Shown here: positions 25,854 through 35,089 of the stretch, in pieces
Numbering within the stretch: the first letter of the stretch is position 1
How the letters are laid out: every line of letters begins with the position of its first letter
Source of the DNA: an uncultured Clostridium sp.
GTDB taxonomy: Bacteria; Bacillota; Clostridia; Clostridiales; Clostridiaceae
Assembly: GCF_947072515.1 (NCBI RefSeq)
Contig: NZ_CAMTIG010000017.1
Span: forward strand, 1-64,000
Direction of reading: 5' to 3'
Length of the DNA stretch: 64,000 bases
Position numbers and translations under genes: made by a program
Notes under the pieces: generated by a model
Databases searched by the model: none
Told to the model about the DNA's origin: nothing
What the model saw: the letters and a program-made list of their open reading frames with translations, nothing else

Positions 25854-25884
25854 GATATAGTAATTTTAATACTATATATTGTAT
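25846..25884 (+). promoter_or_regulatory. Candidate NrdR boxes
   Basis: ATACTATATATTGTAT (25869-25884) closely fits the NrdR box consensus (ACACTATATATTGTGT-like). A weaker partner AGTATAATGATATAGT (25846-25861) overlaps the -10 element. The centres are 23 bases apart, about two helical turns. NrdR boxes come in pairs near class III reductase promoters. Confidence 0.6.
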
Positions 25885-25899
25885 ATGGAGGTAGTTTGG

Positions 25900-28017
25900 A
25901 TGCTATATGTTGTGAAAAGGGATGGGAGACAAGTTGAATTTAATTCATCTAAAATTGCCAATGCAATTCAAAAGGCAGCCACTGAGGTAGGAGTAAAACT
26001 AAGAATAAGTCAGGTTTTTGATATTGTTCAAAAAGTTATAAACTATATAGAAATGACTGGGGATGAAGGTGTATCGGTTGAAGAGGTACAAAATTTAGTT
26101 GAAAAAGCTTTAAGTGATACAGGATTACAAAGTGTTGCTATAGCGTATAGAAACTACAGAAGAGAGAGAACGAAAGTTAGGGAAATAAAATCAGATTTAA
26201 TGAAAGCTATAAGTAAAATTGGGGTTGAAACTGACAGAGATAATGCAAATGTTGGAAATAATTTCAGTTCAAAATTATTAAGAATAGCATCGGAATCTAA
26301 TAAATGGCACAATTTAGCTTCAATGCCGAAGAATTTAGCTAAAGCACATGAAAATGGAGAAATATATTTTCATGATTTAGATTCATATAACCTAACAGTA
26401 AATTGTCTTCATATTCCAACTAAAGAGATTTTAGAAAAAGGTTTTAATACTGGATATGGAACAATCAAATCTCCAAGAAGAATTGAGACGGCAGCAGAGC
26501 TTAGCTGTATATTATTACAATCTACACAGAATGATATGTTTGGTGGACAAAGTCATCCCGACTATGATAATGATTTGGGCGTTTTTGTAGAGCCAACAAG
26601 AAATGAAATAAAAGAAGAGTTTATAGAACTTGGAATAGAAGATAATAAATTAGAAGAATTAGTTGAAAAAAGACTGAAAAAGAGAATACATCAAGCTATG
26701 CAAGGTGTAGTTTATAATTTAAATACAATGCATTCACGTGCAGGATCACAAGTTCCATTTTCTTCAGTGAATTTAGGAATACCAAATAATAAAGATGCAG
26801 CATTAGTTTGTGAAATATTCTTAGAAGAATATGAAAAAGGATTAGGTAAAGGAGAGCAACCTATATTTCCTAATATAATATTTAGAGTTAAAGAAGGGGT
26901 AAATAGAGAAAAAGAAGATCCATATTATTACCTTTATGAATTAGCTTGTAGAGTTGCTTCAAAGAGAATGAATCCGACATTTATGAATATAGATGCATCA
27001 TTTAATAAAGAATATTATGATAAAGGATATATGCCTGCAACTATGGGATGTAGAACTTATTTAATGAAGAATATTAATGGAGAACCAGGATGTAAAGGAA
27101 GAGGGAATATAGCACCTGCTACATTAAATCTTCCAAGGATGGGAATTCAGGCAGAAGGAAATATTGATAGATTTTTTGAAATATTTGATGAAAGAATAGA
27201 GATTGCTAAAGAATCGTTAATGCATAGATATGAAGTTCTTAAAAAATTAAAAGTAAAAGATTTACCTTTTGTAGCAGGTCAAGGATTAATGAAGGGGTCT
27301 GAAAATTTAAAACCAGAGGATTCCATAGAACCAATATTAAGACAAGGAACTTTTGGAATTGGATTTATAGGACTTGCAGAGACTTTAACAGCCTTATTAG
27401 GTAGTCATCATGGAGAAACTGTTGAAGCTAGAGAGTTAGGAGAAAAAATAATATCTCATTTAAGAGAAGCCTGTGATAGATTAACAGATGAAACTAGTCT
27501 TAATTGGAGTGCTTATGCAACACCAGCAGAAGGACTTTCAGGAAAGTTTATAAAACAAGATCAAAAAATGTTTGGACTTATAAAAGGAGTTACAGATAAA
27601 GAATACTATACAAATAGTTTTCATATACCAGTTGGATATTCAATATCAATAACTAAAAAAATTGACATTGAAGCACCGTATCATAGTTTATGTAATGGTG
27701 GACACATCAGTTATTTAGAAGTTGATGATTGCCCAACAGGTGAGATTATAATGGATATTTTAAACTATGCATATAAGAAAACTGATATTAGTTATTTAGG
27801 AGTAAATTTTCATATAAGATATTGCAAAGATTGTGGAACTTACTTACAAAATGAACATAAAGTTTGTCCGAAATGTAAGGGAAATAATATTCAAGGAGTA
27901 TCTAGAGTAACAGGGTATTTAAGTCTTGATGAAAGATTTGGAGCTGGAAAACATCATGAAAGAGAAGATAGAATAACTCATACAGATTCTCATATGAATT
28001 ATTATAAAAATTGTTAA
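25900..28017 (+). CDS. nrdD: Anaerobic (class III) ribonucleoside-triphosphate reductase
   Basis: The 705-aa glycyl-radical enzyme makes dNTPs from NTPs without oxygen. It has an ATP-cone regulatory domain (about residues 1-90, VVKRDGRQVEF), the ten-stranded catalytic barrel with Cys residues, and a zinc site CKDCG...CPKC near the C terminus. The glycyl-radical motif SRVTGYL has the radical Gly at about 672. ATG 25900 has a GGAGGT site; the ORF is open seven codons further up but without one. It needs the activase NrdG, encoded 7 kb away at 35090-35596. Confidence 0.96.
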   Translation: MLYVVKRDGRQVEFNSSKIANAIQKAATEVGVKLRISQVFDIVQKVINYIEMTGDEGVSVEEVQNLVEKALSDTGLQSVAIAYRNYRRERTKVREIKSDLMKAISKIGVETDRDNANVGNNFSSKLLRIASESNKWHNLASMPKNLAKAHENGEIYFHDLDSYNLTVNCLHIPTKEILEKGFNTGYGTIKSPRRIETAAELSCILLQSTQNDMFGGQSHPDYDNDLGVFVEPTRNEIKEEFIELGIEDNKLEELVEKRLKKRIHQAMQGVVYNLNTMHSRAGSQVPFSSVNLGIPNNKDAALVCEIFLEEYEKGLGKGEQPIFPNIIFRVKEGVNREKEDPYYYLYELACRVASKRMNPTFMNIDASFNKEYYDKGYMPATMGCRTYLMKNINGEPGCKGRGNIAPATLNLPRMGIQAEGNIDRFFEIFDERIEIAKESLMHRYEVLKKLKVKDLPFVAGQGLMKGSENLKPEDSIEPILRQGTFGIGFIGLAETLTALLGSHHGETVEARELGEKIISHLREACDRLTDETSLNWSAYATPAEGLSGKFIKQDQKMFGLIKGVTDKEYYTNSFHIPVGYSISITKKIDIEAPYHSLCNGGHISYLEVDDCPTGEIIMDILNYAYKKTDISYLGVNFHIRYCKDCGTYLQNEHKVCPKCKGNNIQGVSRVTGYLSLDERFGAGKHHEREDRITHTDSHMNYYKNC

Positions 28018-28023
28018 TAAATT

Positions 28024-28058
28024 AAAAGCTGTCACACTAAAGTGTGGCAGCTTTTTTA
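28024..28058 (+). terminator. nrdD terminator
   Basis: Arms AAAAGCTGTCACAC / GTGTGGCAGCTTTT (one G-T pair) with a 7-T run. Confidence 0.88.
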
Positions 28059-28269
28059 TATACAAAAAAGAAAAAATGTTTGTGATATAAAAAATAAATG
28101 CAATAAATTTATAGTAACTTGCAGAAAACTATCACAAAAATGAAATTATAATAATAAATTATTTGTAAAATGCAATTAAAAATAAAAAACTTGCAAAAAT
28201 AATTGTCTAAGATTTATATGCGTGATAAAATGGAATAAATTTACAAAAACAAAGAAAGGAGAGAAGAAT

Positions 28270-29427
28270 ATGGCAATAATAAATCCTAAGAATGGTAATG
28301 AGATAAAAATAATTGATACGACTTTAAGAGATGGGGAACAAACAGCGGGAGTAGTTTTTGCAAATGAAGAAAAAATCGCAATAGCAGAGATGCTTAGTGA
28401 ATTAGGAGTAGATCAATTAGAGGTTGGAATTCCAACTATGGGTGGAGATGAAAAGATAGCAATAAAAAATATAGTAAAGAGAAATTTAAAAAGTAGCATA
28501 ATGGCTTGGAATAGAGCAGTTATATCAGATATTGAAGAATCAATTGATTGTGGTGTTGATGCAGTAGCTATATCAATTTCTGTATCAGATATTCATATTA
28601 AACATAAATTAAAAACTTCAAGAGAATGGGTTTTAGAAAATATGGTTAAGTCAGTTGAGTTTGCTAAAAAAAATGGACTTTATGTATCCGTTAATGGAGA
28701 AGATGCATCGAGAGCAGATAAGGATTTTTTAGTTAAATTTATAAATACAGCAAAAGAAGTTGGAGCAGACAGATTTAGATATTGTGATACAGTGGGAATA
28801 ATGGACCCATTTAAAATTTATAATGATATTAAATATATTTATGAGAAAAGTAAGTTTAATATAGAGATGCATACACATAATGATTTCGGAATGGCTACTG
28901 CAAATGCATTAGCTGGAACTAAGGCTGGAGCAAATCATATTGGAGTGACAGTAAATGGATTAGGTGAACGAGCGGGAAATGCAGCTTTAGAAGAAGTAAT
29001 TATGGCATTTAAAATACTTCTTAATCATGAGACACATTTTGATACAAAAATGTTTAGAGAGGTATCTGAATATGTATCAATGGCAGCGGGGAGAGAGCTT
29101 CCAGTTTGGAAAGCAATAGTCGGAGATAATATGTTTGCACATGAATCAGGAATTCACGCAGATGGAGCAATAAAAAATCCTAAAAATTATGAAGCCTTTG
29201 ATCCAAATGTTGTTGGGCTTGAAAGACAAATTGTTATAGGAAAACATTCAGGGAAAGCAGCGGTAGTTAATAAATTTAAAGAGTATGGAATAAGTCTTGA
29301 TAAAGAAGAATCTGATAGTATTTTAGAGATGATTAGATCAACTTCTGTAAGACTTAAAAGAAGCCTTTTTGATAAGGAGTTAGTAAGATTGTATAGAGAA
29401 TATAAAATAGAAAAGAAAAGAATGTAG
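28270..29427 (+). CDS. Homocitrate synthase-like (NifV) enzyme, possible Re-citrate synthase
   Basis: The 385-aa DRE-TIM metallolyase condenses acetyl-CoA with a 2-oxo acid. It shows [16 protein letters not shown] (about residues 14-29), the metal-binding [12 protein letters not shown] (about 200-211) and [16 protein letters not shown] (about 228-243), closest by eye to NifV homocitrate synthases. No nif genes are here. The partner is an aconitase-type hydratase 15 bases downstream. In clostridia such pairs have been tied to Re-citrate synthase and glutamate synthesis, an alternative I cannot exclude. ATG 28270 follows AAAGGAGAG. Confidence 0.78.
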   Translation: MAIINPKNGNEIKIIDTTLRDGEQTAGVVFANEEKIAIAEMLSELGVDQLEVGIPTMGGDEKIAIKNIVKRNLKSSIMAWNRAVISDIEESIDCGVDAVAISISVSDIHIKHKLKTSREWVLENMVKSVEFAKKNGLYVSVNGEDASRADKDFLVKFINTAKEVGADRFRYCDTVGIMDPFKIYNDIKYIYEKSKFNIEMHTHNDFGMATANALAGTKAGANHIGVTVNGLGERAGNAALEEVIMAFKILLNHETHFDTKMFREVSEYVSMAAGRELPVWKAIVGDNMFAHESGIHADGAIKNPKNYEAFDPNVVGLERQIVIGKHSGKAAVVNKFKEYGISLDKEESDSILEMIRSTSVRLKRSLFDKELVRLYREYKIEKKRM

Positions 29428-29442
29428 GGTTAAGGAGATATT

Positions 29443-31365
29443 ATGGGAGATAATTTAGTTTTAAAGATTTTAAAGAATCATCTAGTAGAAGGTAAGATAG
29501 AAATAGGACATCCTATTGGATTAAAGATAGATCAAACATTAACACAGGATTCAACAGGAACTATGGCATATCTTCAACTTGAAGCCATGAATATAGATAG
29601 AGTAAAAACAAAGAAATCTGTGGCGTTTATTGATCACAATATGCTACAACAAGGATTCGAAAATGCAGATGATCATAAATTTATTCAAACGGTAGCGGCA
29701 AAACATGGAGTTTATTTTTCAAAGCCAGGGAATGGGATATGTCATCAAGTATTTTTAGAAAGATTTTCAAAACCAGGAGAAACTTTAATTGGTTCTGATA
29801 GTCATACACCAACAGCAGGAGGAGTAGGAATGCTTGCAATGGGAGCTGGAGGACTTGATGTAGCATTAGCTATGGCAGGAGGAGATTATAATATAAGCAC
29901 ACCAAAGGTTTGTAAAATAAATTTAGTTGGAAAGTTAAATAAAATGGTAGCAGCTAAAGATATAATTTTAGAAGTTTTAAGAAAGTTTTCTGTAAAAGGT
30001 GGAGTAGGTAAAGTTTTTGAATATGGAGGTGATGGAGTTAAATTTCTTTCGGTTCCAGAAAGGGCTACTATTACAAATATGGGGGCAGAGCTTGGAGCAA
30101 CAACCTCAATATTTCCAAGTGACGAAAGGACATTAGAGTTTTTTAAAGCACAGGGAAGAGAGGAAGATTATATAGAATTTAAAGCTGATGAGGATGCTAT
30201 TTATGAGGAAGAAGTAACTATAAATTTAGATGAATTAACTCCTTTAGCAGCAAAACCACATTCACCAGATAATGTTTTAGAAGTATCTGAAATAGGAAAA
30301 ATAAAGATTGAGCAGGTGGCTATAGGTAGCTGTACAAATTCTTCATATGAAGATTTAATGAAAGTAGCTACAATCCTAAAGGGTAAAAAAGTCCATTCAG
30401 ATATTAGTTTGGTGATAGCACCAGGTTCAAGACAGGTAATGGAGATGATGGCTAGAAATGGAGCTTTAGCGGATATTATAAGTTCAGGAGCGAGAATATT
30501 AGAAAATTCATGTGGGCCTTGTATAGGAATGGGGCAAGCACCGGCAAGTAAAGGAGTATCTTTAAGAACTTTTAATAGAAACTTTTATGGGAGAAGTGGA
30601 ACTTTATCAGCACAAGTGTACCTTGTAAGCCCAGAAACTGCTGCAGTATCAGCATTAAATGGATATTTAACAGATCCAAGAGAAATGAATTTAGAATTAA
30701 GTATTCAAATGCCTAAAAAGTTTTTAATAGATGATTCTATGATTTTAAAGCCTGCAAAGACTAATGAGGAAGTGGAAGTTAAACGAGGTCCAAATATAAA
30801 GCCATTTCCTATAAATAAAATATTAGAAAAAACTATTAAGGAAAAGGTAGTTTTAAAGGTAGAAGATAATATAACAACAGATCATATAATGCCTTCAAAT
30901 TCAAAGCTATTACCATTTAGATCTAATATTCCATATCTTTCAGAGTTTTGTTTTAATACTGTAGATAAGGACTTTCCAATAAGGTGTAAAGAAAATAATG
31001 GAGGAATAATTATAGCAGGAGAAAATTACGGACAAGGTTCAAGTAGAGAACATGCTGCACTTGCTCCCCTTTATTTAGGCATTAAAGCTGTTTTAGCAAA
31101 ATCGTTTGCTAGAATTCATAAAGCTAATTTAATTAACAATGGAATAATTCCTTTAGAATTTAGAGAAAAAAAGGATTATGAAAAAATTGAGTTAAATGAT
31201 GAAATAATTTGTATAGATATATTAGAAGGATTAAAAGGGGAAAAAATAATATTTAGAAATAATACTAAGGGAATAGATTTTAGTATTAATGTGGATTTAA
31301 CTGAGAAAGAAATCCAGATTATAAAAGTTGGTGGTAGATTAAACTATGTAAAATTAAAAAAATAA
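29443..31365 (+). CDS. Aconitate hydratase (aconitase family)
   Basis: The 640-aa Fe-S hydro-lyase has cluster ligands in GSCTNSSYEDL (about residue 290) and SCGPCIGMG (about 352-360). The swivel domain at the C terminus carries GENYGQGSSREHAAL (about 526-540). The length fits the short bacterial/clostridial aconitase group rather than the 900-aa AcnA type or the two-subunit LeuCD. It would isomerise citrate (or homocitrate, if the upstream enzyme is a homocitrate synthase). It forms an operon with the preceding gene and ends at a strong terminator. No isocitrate dehydrogenase follows. Confidence 0.9.
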   Translation: MGDNLVLKILKNHLVEGKIEIGHPIGLKIDQTLTQDSTGTMAYLQLEAMNIDRVKTKKSVAFIDHNMLQQGFENADDHKFIQTVAAKHGVYFSKPGNGICHQVFLERFSKPGETLIGSDSHTPTAGGVGMLAMGAGGLDVALAMAGGDYNISTPKVCKINLVGKLNKMVAAKDIILEVLRKFSVKGGVGKVFEYGGDGVKFLSVPERATITNMGAELGATTSIFPSDERTLEFFKAQGREEDYIEFKADEDAIYEEEVTINLDELTPLAAKPHSPDNVLEVSEIGKIKIEQVAIGSCTNSSYEDLMKVATILKGKKVHSDISLVIAPGSRQVMEMMARNGALADIISSGARILENSCGPCIGMGQAPASKGVSLRTFNRNFYGRSGTLSAQVYLVSPETAAVSALNGYLTDPREMNLELSIQMPKKFLIDDSMILKPAKTNEEVEVKRGPNIKPFPINKILEKTIKEKVVLKVEDNITTDHIMPSNSKLLPFRSNIPYLSEFCFNTVDKDFPIRCKENNGGIIIAGENYGQGSSREHAALAPLYLGIKAVLAKSFARIHKANLINNGIIPLEFREKKDYEKIELNDEIICIDILEGLKGEKIIFRNNTKGIDFSINVDLTEKEIQIIKVGGRLNYVKLKK

Positions 31366-31403
31366 CTAAAAAAGCTAGAAATAAACTTCTAGCTTTTTTA
31401 GTT
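31364..31403. terminator. Bidirectional terminator after aconitase
   Basis: Perfect 17-bp arms AACTAAAAAAGCTAGAA / TTCTAGCTTTTTTAGTT overlap the aconitase stop codon. T runs lie on both strands, toward the convergent EamA genes. Confidence 0.88.
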
Positions 31404-31447
31404 AAGTAACTTTTAATAATAATTTTTTAGATTAAGTAGTAAAAATT

Positions 31448-31885
31448 TTAATTGAATGCTATAACTAGAGCACCCACAAATACTAATGCAACACCGATTA
31501 AAATTTTAAAGTTTAACTTTTCATTTAATATAAGTGCTGCTAGAAGTATTGTAAAAACAATAGATAATTTATCTATTGGAACTACTTTAGTTACGCTTCC
31601 ATATTTAAAAGCATAATTCATAAAAAGCCATGATAATGCACCAAATACTCCTGTTAATACAAGAAAGAAAAAATCCTTTTTGTATTCAAATATAGATGAA
31701 ATATTACTAAAATCACCTTTGATTGATGAGATTGCCACTAAAAATAGTGCCATAATAATTCCTTTAATTGTTCCTGCTAAGGATGGACTAAGATGAACAA
31801 CTCCAAGTTTAGTGAAGATACTTACCATACTAGCAGAAATAGCGCCTAATAAAGCGTATATTAGCCATAATTGCATTTCAAACAC
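31448..31885 (-). CDS. Half-size EamA-family transporter subunit
   Basis: The 145-aa protein has about five membrane helices and contains a single EamA domain (drug/metabolite transporter superfamily), where the usual members have two. Diagnostic text is the VVPIDKLSIVFTILLAALILNEKL segment near residues 98-121 and the terminal helix ILIGVALVFVGALVIAF. A clear paralogue of the same length lies 52 bases upstream in the same direction, so the two probably form one operon. The substrate is unknown. Confidence 0.85.
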   Translation of the reverse strand: MFEMQLWLIYALLGAISASMVSIFTKLGVVHLSPSLAGTIKGIIMALFLVAISSIKGDFSNISSIFEYKKDFFFLVLTGVFGALSWLFMNYAFKYGSVTKVVPIDKLSIVFTILLAALILNEKLNFKILIGVALVFVGALVIAFN

Positions 31886-31937
31886 CCCCTATTCAATTTC
31901 CTATTATACTACTATGAATTAAATAATGAAAAATAAA

Positions 31938-32381
31938 TTATTTTAAAGAAACTAATATAGCACCTATAGTCATTAGAATAACGCCAATAATTATTTTAAT
32001 TGTAATATGTTCTTTTAAAAATATAACGGCTAAGACTACTGTAATAGCAATAGATAGTTTATCTATTGGAACTACTTTAACAGCATCCGTATTTTTTAAA
32101 GCTATATTCATAAAAAACCATGAAAGACCACCAAAGACACCGGTTAATACTAAAAATATTAAATCTTTTCTATGAGCAAAAAGACTAGGTAGTTCTTTAA
32201 AATCTTTATAGAAAAAAGAAAAGAGAATAAAAAATACAGCTGTTATAATAGCTTTTATAGTTCCAGCTAAAGAAGCAGAAACATTAGTAATACCAAGTTT
32301 AGTAAATATAGCAACTAAACTTGCACAAATTGAACCAACTAGTGCAGGAATAAGCCATCCATTAAATAACCAATTAAACAT
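31938..32381 (-). CDS. Half-size EamA-family transporter subunit (paralogue)
   Basis: The 147-aa paralogue of the next gene downstream shares the FTKLG, AGTIK, LVLTGVFGGLSWFFMN and VVPIDKLSIAITVVLAVIFLKE motifs at the same positions. It has about five membrane helices and a single EamA repeat. The pair arose by tandem duplication. They could assemble as a hetero- or homodimer to rebuild the 10-helix carrier. The gene begins at 32381 behind GGAGGTGATAT, divergent from 32522. Confidence 0.85.
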   Translation of the reverse strand: MFNWLFNGWLIPALVGSICASLVAIFTKLGITNVSASLAGTIKAIITAVFFILFSFFYKDFKELPSLFAHRKDLIFLVLTGVFGGLSWFFMNIALKNTDAVKVVPIDKLSIAITVVLAVIFLKEHITIKIIIGVILMTIGAILVSLK

Positions 32382-32521
32382 TTTATATCACCTCCATACT
32401 TATTATGTGTATCTTAGTGAAAATAAGTCATAAAAAGGAAATTTAAATAAACTTTCAAATGTAGTTCATAAATAACTTATAGAATATATTTATTACCAAA
32501 AATTACATAGGAGGAAGTGAA

Positions 32522-33181
32522 ATGCTAGATTTAACGGGTGTGAGTTATAGAACGAGTAAGTTAAAGGAGATTTCAAAAGAGTTAGTAAGTGGTGAAAATG
32601 TAAAGAAAAATACAATTGTTGGAGTTTTATTATATATACCATTTATAGTAATGACTTTTTTATTATCCTCAATTTCTATACTCACTGGACTTAATTCAGA
32701 CGGAATCATATATCTAACAGCTATAGAAATTGTGATGGCAGCATTTACATCACTATATTATATGCAAGTGGGGAATATAATAAAAAATAAAGTGGCAAAA
32801 ATAGATTTTCAGGTTAATACAAAGTTATTTTTAATTATGTTTATAGTTTTAGAAGTTTTAACAGTTATAAAAATTCTTTTTCTTCAAGGAAATGTTGGTG
32901 TTCTTATAGCAGAAATTATATCTGTAATTGTGGCGGTAATATTTTTACCGGTGTATTATTTAATTATAAATAGAGATTATTCAATACAAAATGCAGTAAA
33001 TGTTGGAGTTTCTTTAGGGTTTAAATACTTTTTTAAAATTCTTTGGCTAGAAATAACTTTTATTCCTTGGATGCTTCTTATAGGAATAACATTTGGAATA
33101 GTAGGGATTTTTAAGCTAACATATATAAAAACAACATTATATTTATTAGTGGAAAAAATTCTACAAGAAAATAATTTGTAG
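32522..33181 (+). CDS. Hypothetical membrane protein, about six TM helices
   Basis: The 219-aa protein begins with a 30-residue polar N terminus followed by hydrophobic segments near residues 36-58, 64-85, 102-121, 124-147 and 170-200. The organisation (polar N terminus, helix pairs, short loops) recalls DUF975-like integral membrane proteins, but I cannot assign it. ATG 32522 follows AGGAGG. The next gene starts 8 bases after its stop, so they form an operon. Confidence 0.75.
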   Translation: MLDLTGVSYRTSKLKEISKELVSGENVKKNTIVGVLLYIPFIVMTFLLSSISILTGLNSDGIIYLTAIEIVMAAFTSLYYMQVGNIIKNKVAKIDFQVNTKLFLIMFIVLEVLTVIKILFLQGNVGVLIAEIISVIVAVIFLPVYYLIINRDYSIQNAVNVGVSLGFKYFFKILWLEITFIPWMLLIGITFGIVGIFKLTYIKTTLYLLVEKILQENNL

Positions 33182-33189
33182 GTGAAAAG

Positions 33190-33660
33190 ATGTTTATTTT
33201 AATAGTGAATTTGATTGTAGGAATTGTTTTATTTGCATTTCTTATAAGTTTAATAAGAAAATTTATATTTATAAATAAGATAAGTAAGCGAGAAGGCGTA
33301 ATTGTATTATGTAAGAATAAATGGTGGGAATTATGTATTGGATTAATAATGCTAACAGATATTTTAGTGTTAATAAGTTTAGTTTTAAATTATGAAGATT
33401 TTCAAGGGTTTATGACTATAATATTTGCAGTGATAGCTGTGACTATTACAAGAACAAATATTATAAGTTTATTAGATGATGAAAACTTATATACATTTTT
33501 CTTAACAGTAAGAATTAAAGATATAGAAAGTATTCAAAAGGAAAATGATAAAGGAAAAATAAGCCTAACATTGAAAAATGGAATGTTAAAAATCATTTAT
33601 ATACAAGAATATGAGCAATTACTTAAAAGAATAGAAAATTATAAAGAAAAAAATATATAA
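33190..33660 (+). CDS. Hypothetical membrane protein, 156 aa
   Basis: This small protein has an N-terminal helix (about residues 1-20), two further helices (about 50-70 and 75-95), and a cytoplasmic C-terminal domain of about 60 residues that looks like a small beta-rich PH-type module (IKDIESIQKENDKGKISLTLKNG). It follows its neighbour by 8 bases with a TAGGTG site. No family is recognised. It probably functions with the preceding membrane protein. Confidence 0.7.
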   Translation: MFILIVNLIVGIVLFAFLISLIRKFIFINKISKREGVIVLCKNKWWELCIGLIMLTDILVLISLVLNYEDFQGFMTIIFAVIAVTITRTNIISLLDDENLYTFFLTVRIKDIESIQKENDKGKISLTLKNGMLKIIYIQEYEQLLKRIENYKEKNI

Positions 33661-33670
33661 AGTTTATAGT

Positions 33671-33720
33671 AAATAAGACTAAAGACTGAAGGAGAAATTC
33701 TTTAGTCTTTAGTCTTATTT
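33671..33720. terminator. Bidirectional terminator
   Basis: Perfect 15-bp arms AAATAAGACTAAAGA / TCTTTAGTCTTATTT with a 20-base loop. It lies between the convergent membrane gene and the MFS gene. The 3' side also repeats TTTAGTC in tandem. Confidence 0.8.
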
Positions 33721-33727
33721 AAATATT

Positions 33728-34897
33728 TTAATTAAAGTGTTTTCTTTTATAACTAGCAATAACACAAGCACCAATTATCATTGCGATAATAGCAAGTGGG
33801 AAGATTACAAATCCTAAATTATAATCTAATAAAACACCACCGATAAGGCTACTTATTATTTGAGGAATACATATAAAGACATTGTTAAGTCCCATATATT
33901 CACCGACACGTCCTTTAGGCGCAATTTCTGGCATTAACGAATAATATGCTACTTGGAACATTATAAAAGCAACTCCAGAAACAACAGCAAATAACCATAA
34001 CATTGAAAGAGACTTTACATTCCAACCTATAACAAATGCAAGTGCATATACTATACAACAGATTAAAAATATTCTATCTTTTCTCCATTTATCACACCAG
34101 ACTCCAATGAAAATTGATAAAATCATTCCAACTAAAGTTAAAGAGGCTAAAGCAAGACTGATTTCAGTTCCAGTGAAGTGATCAGTTGTTTCATAATAAG
34201 GTATCCAAAAAGGTGTTATAATTCCATATGCAAAATAAAAACAAGAACCAGTTAAGAAAACTTTCATTGCAGGTTTGTTTTTTAAAAACTCTAAATTAAG
34301 TTTAAATTTGGTTGTTGATACAGGTATGTCCTGTTCTTTTACTTTATAGCAAGTTATTAGTATTGGAATAAGAGCAAGGATTGCTATAAGTATAAATGGA
34401 AGATGTTTATCTATATTAAATAGAAATACTGCAAAAAAATAAAATAAAAGTCCTCCAAAAGAATAAAATAGTTTTCCAAGTCCATTTACTGTTCCAACTT
34501 GATTTGCTTCAACACTTTCTGGCATCCAAGCATAATAAGCACCTTGGAAAAAGTTAAAGGATGACCATGCTATGAAAACACAAAGTACAATAGTAATATA
34601 ACTATCGGCAAAACCTAATAAAAGAATAAAAATAGAACCTAATATTCCCCCAACTAAAGTCCAAGGTTTACGACGGCCTATTTTAAAATATTTTTTTTCA
34701 CTTAATACTCCTCCAATGTATGGGAAAAATACTCCTGTGAAAGAACATAAAGCAGCTACTATTCCTAATTTAATATCAGATGGTGTAACTGTTCTAACTA
34801 ATAAAGATAATAAGGTACTTTTCATGTTCCAAATAAAGCCTAAACCAAAGCTTGGAATGGCCATAAGAAGGGGCATGAAAATTTTCTTCTTGTCCAT
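33728..34897 (-). CDS. MFS transporter
   Basis: The 389-aa, 12-helix major facilitator protein has the loop 2-3 signature region GGVLSEKKYFKIGRRKPW (about residues 61-78), in which the GRRKPW motif is typical of the SLC45/GPH-like sugar-linked MFS branch. A second related motif (GVWCDKWRKDRIF) lies in the second half, near 259-271. The substrate could be a sugar or glycoside, but this is an inference from the family. It is a single-gene unit with a T-rich promoter region and lies divergent from nrdG. Confidence 0.85.
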   Translation of the reverse strand: MDKKKIFMPLLMAIPSFGLGFIWNMKSTLLSLLVRTVTPSDIKLGIVAALCSFTGVFFPYIGGVLSEKKYFKIGRRKPWTLVGGILGSIFILLLGFADSYITIVLCVFIAWSSFNFFQGAYYAWMPESVEANQVGTVNGLGKLFYSFGGLLFYFFAVFLFNIDKHLPFILIAILALIPILITCYKVKEQDIPVSTTKFKLNLEFLKNKPAMKVFLTGSCFYFAYGIITPFWIPYYETTDHFTGTEISLALASLTLVGMILSIFIGVWCDKWRKDRIFLICCIVYALAFVIGWNVKSLSMLWLFAVVSGVAFIMFQVAYYSLMPEIAPKGRVGEYMGLNNVFICIPQIISSLIGGVLLDYNLGFVIFPLAIIAMIIGACVIASYKRKHFN

Positions 34898-35089
34898 AAA
34901 AAAACTCCTATAAAAAATAAAATTTTAATCATTAAAAATATTTGACGGCTATATTATACACCTAGAGAATAAATAAATATGAATAAGACTTAATATTAAA
35001 AATAAGTTAATTTATTGTCTTTAAAATAAAAAAATAATATATAATTAAAGAAGATACAAAATATACTATCAGTAAAGGAGTTGAGTGAA

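Noticed and set aside
28270..31365. Nitrogen-fixation cluster suggested by the NifV-like gene.
   Set aside because: No nifH, nifD, nifK, nifE, nifN or nifB gene is in the window. The aconitase neighbour points to central metabolism.
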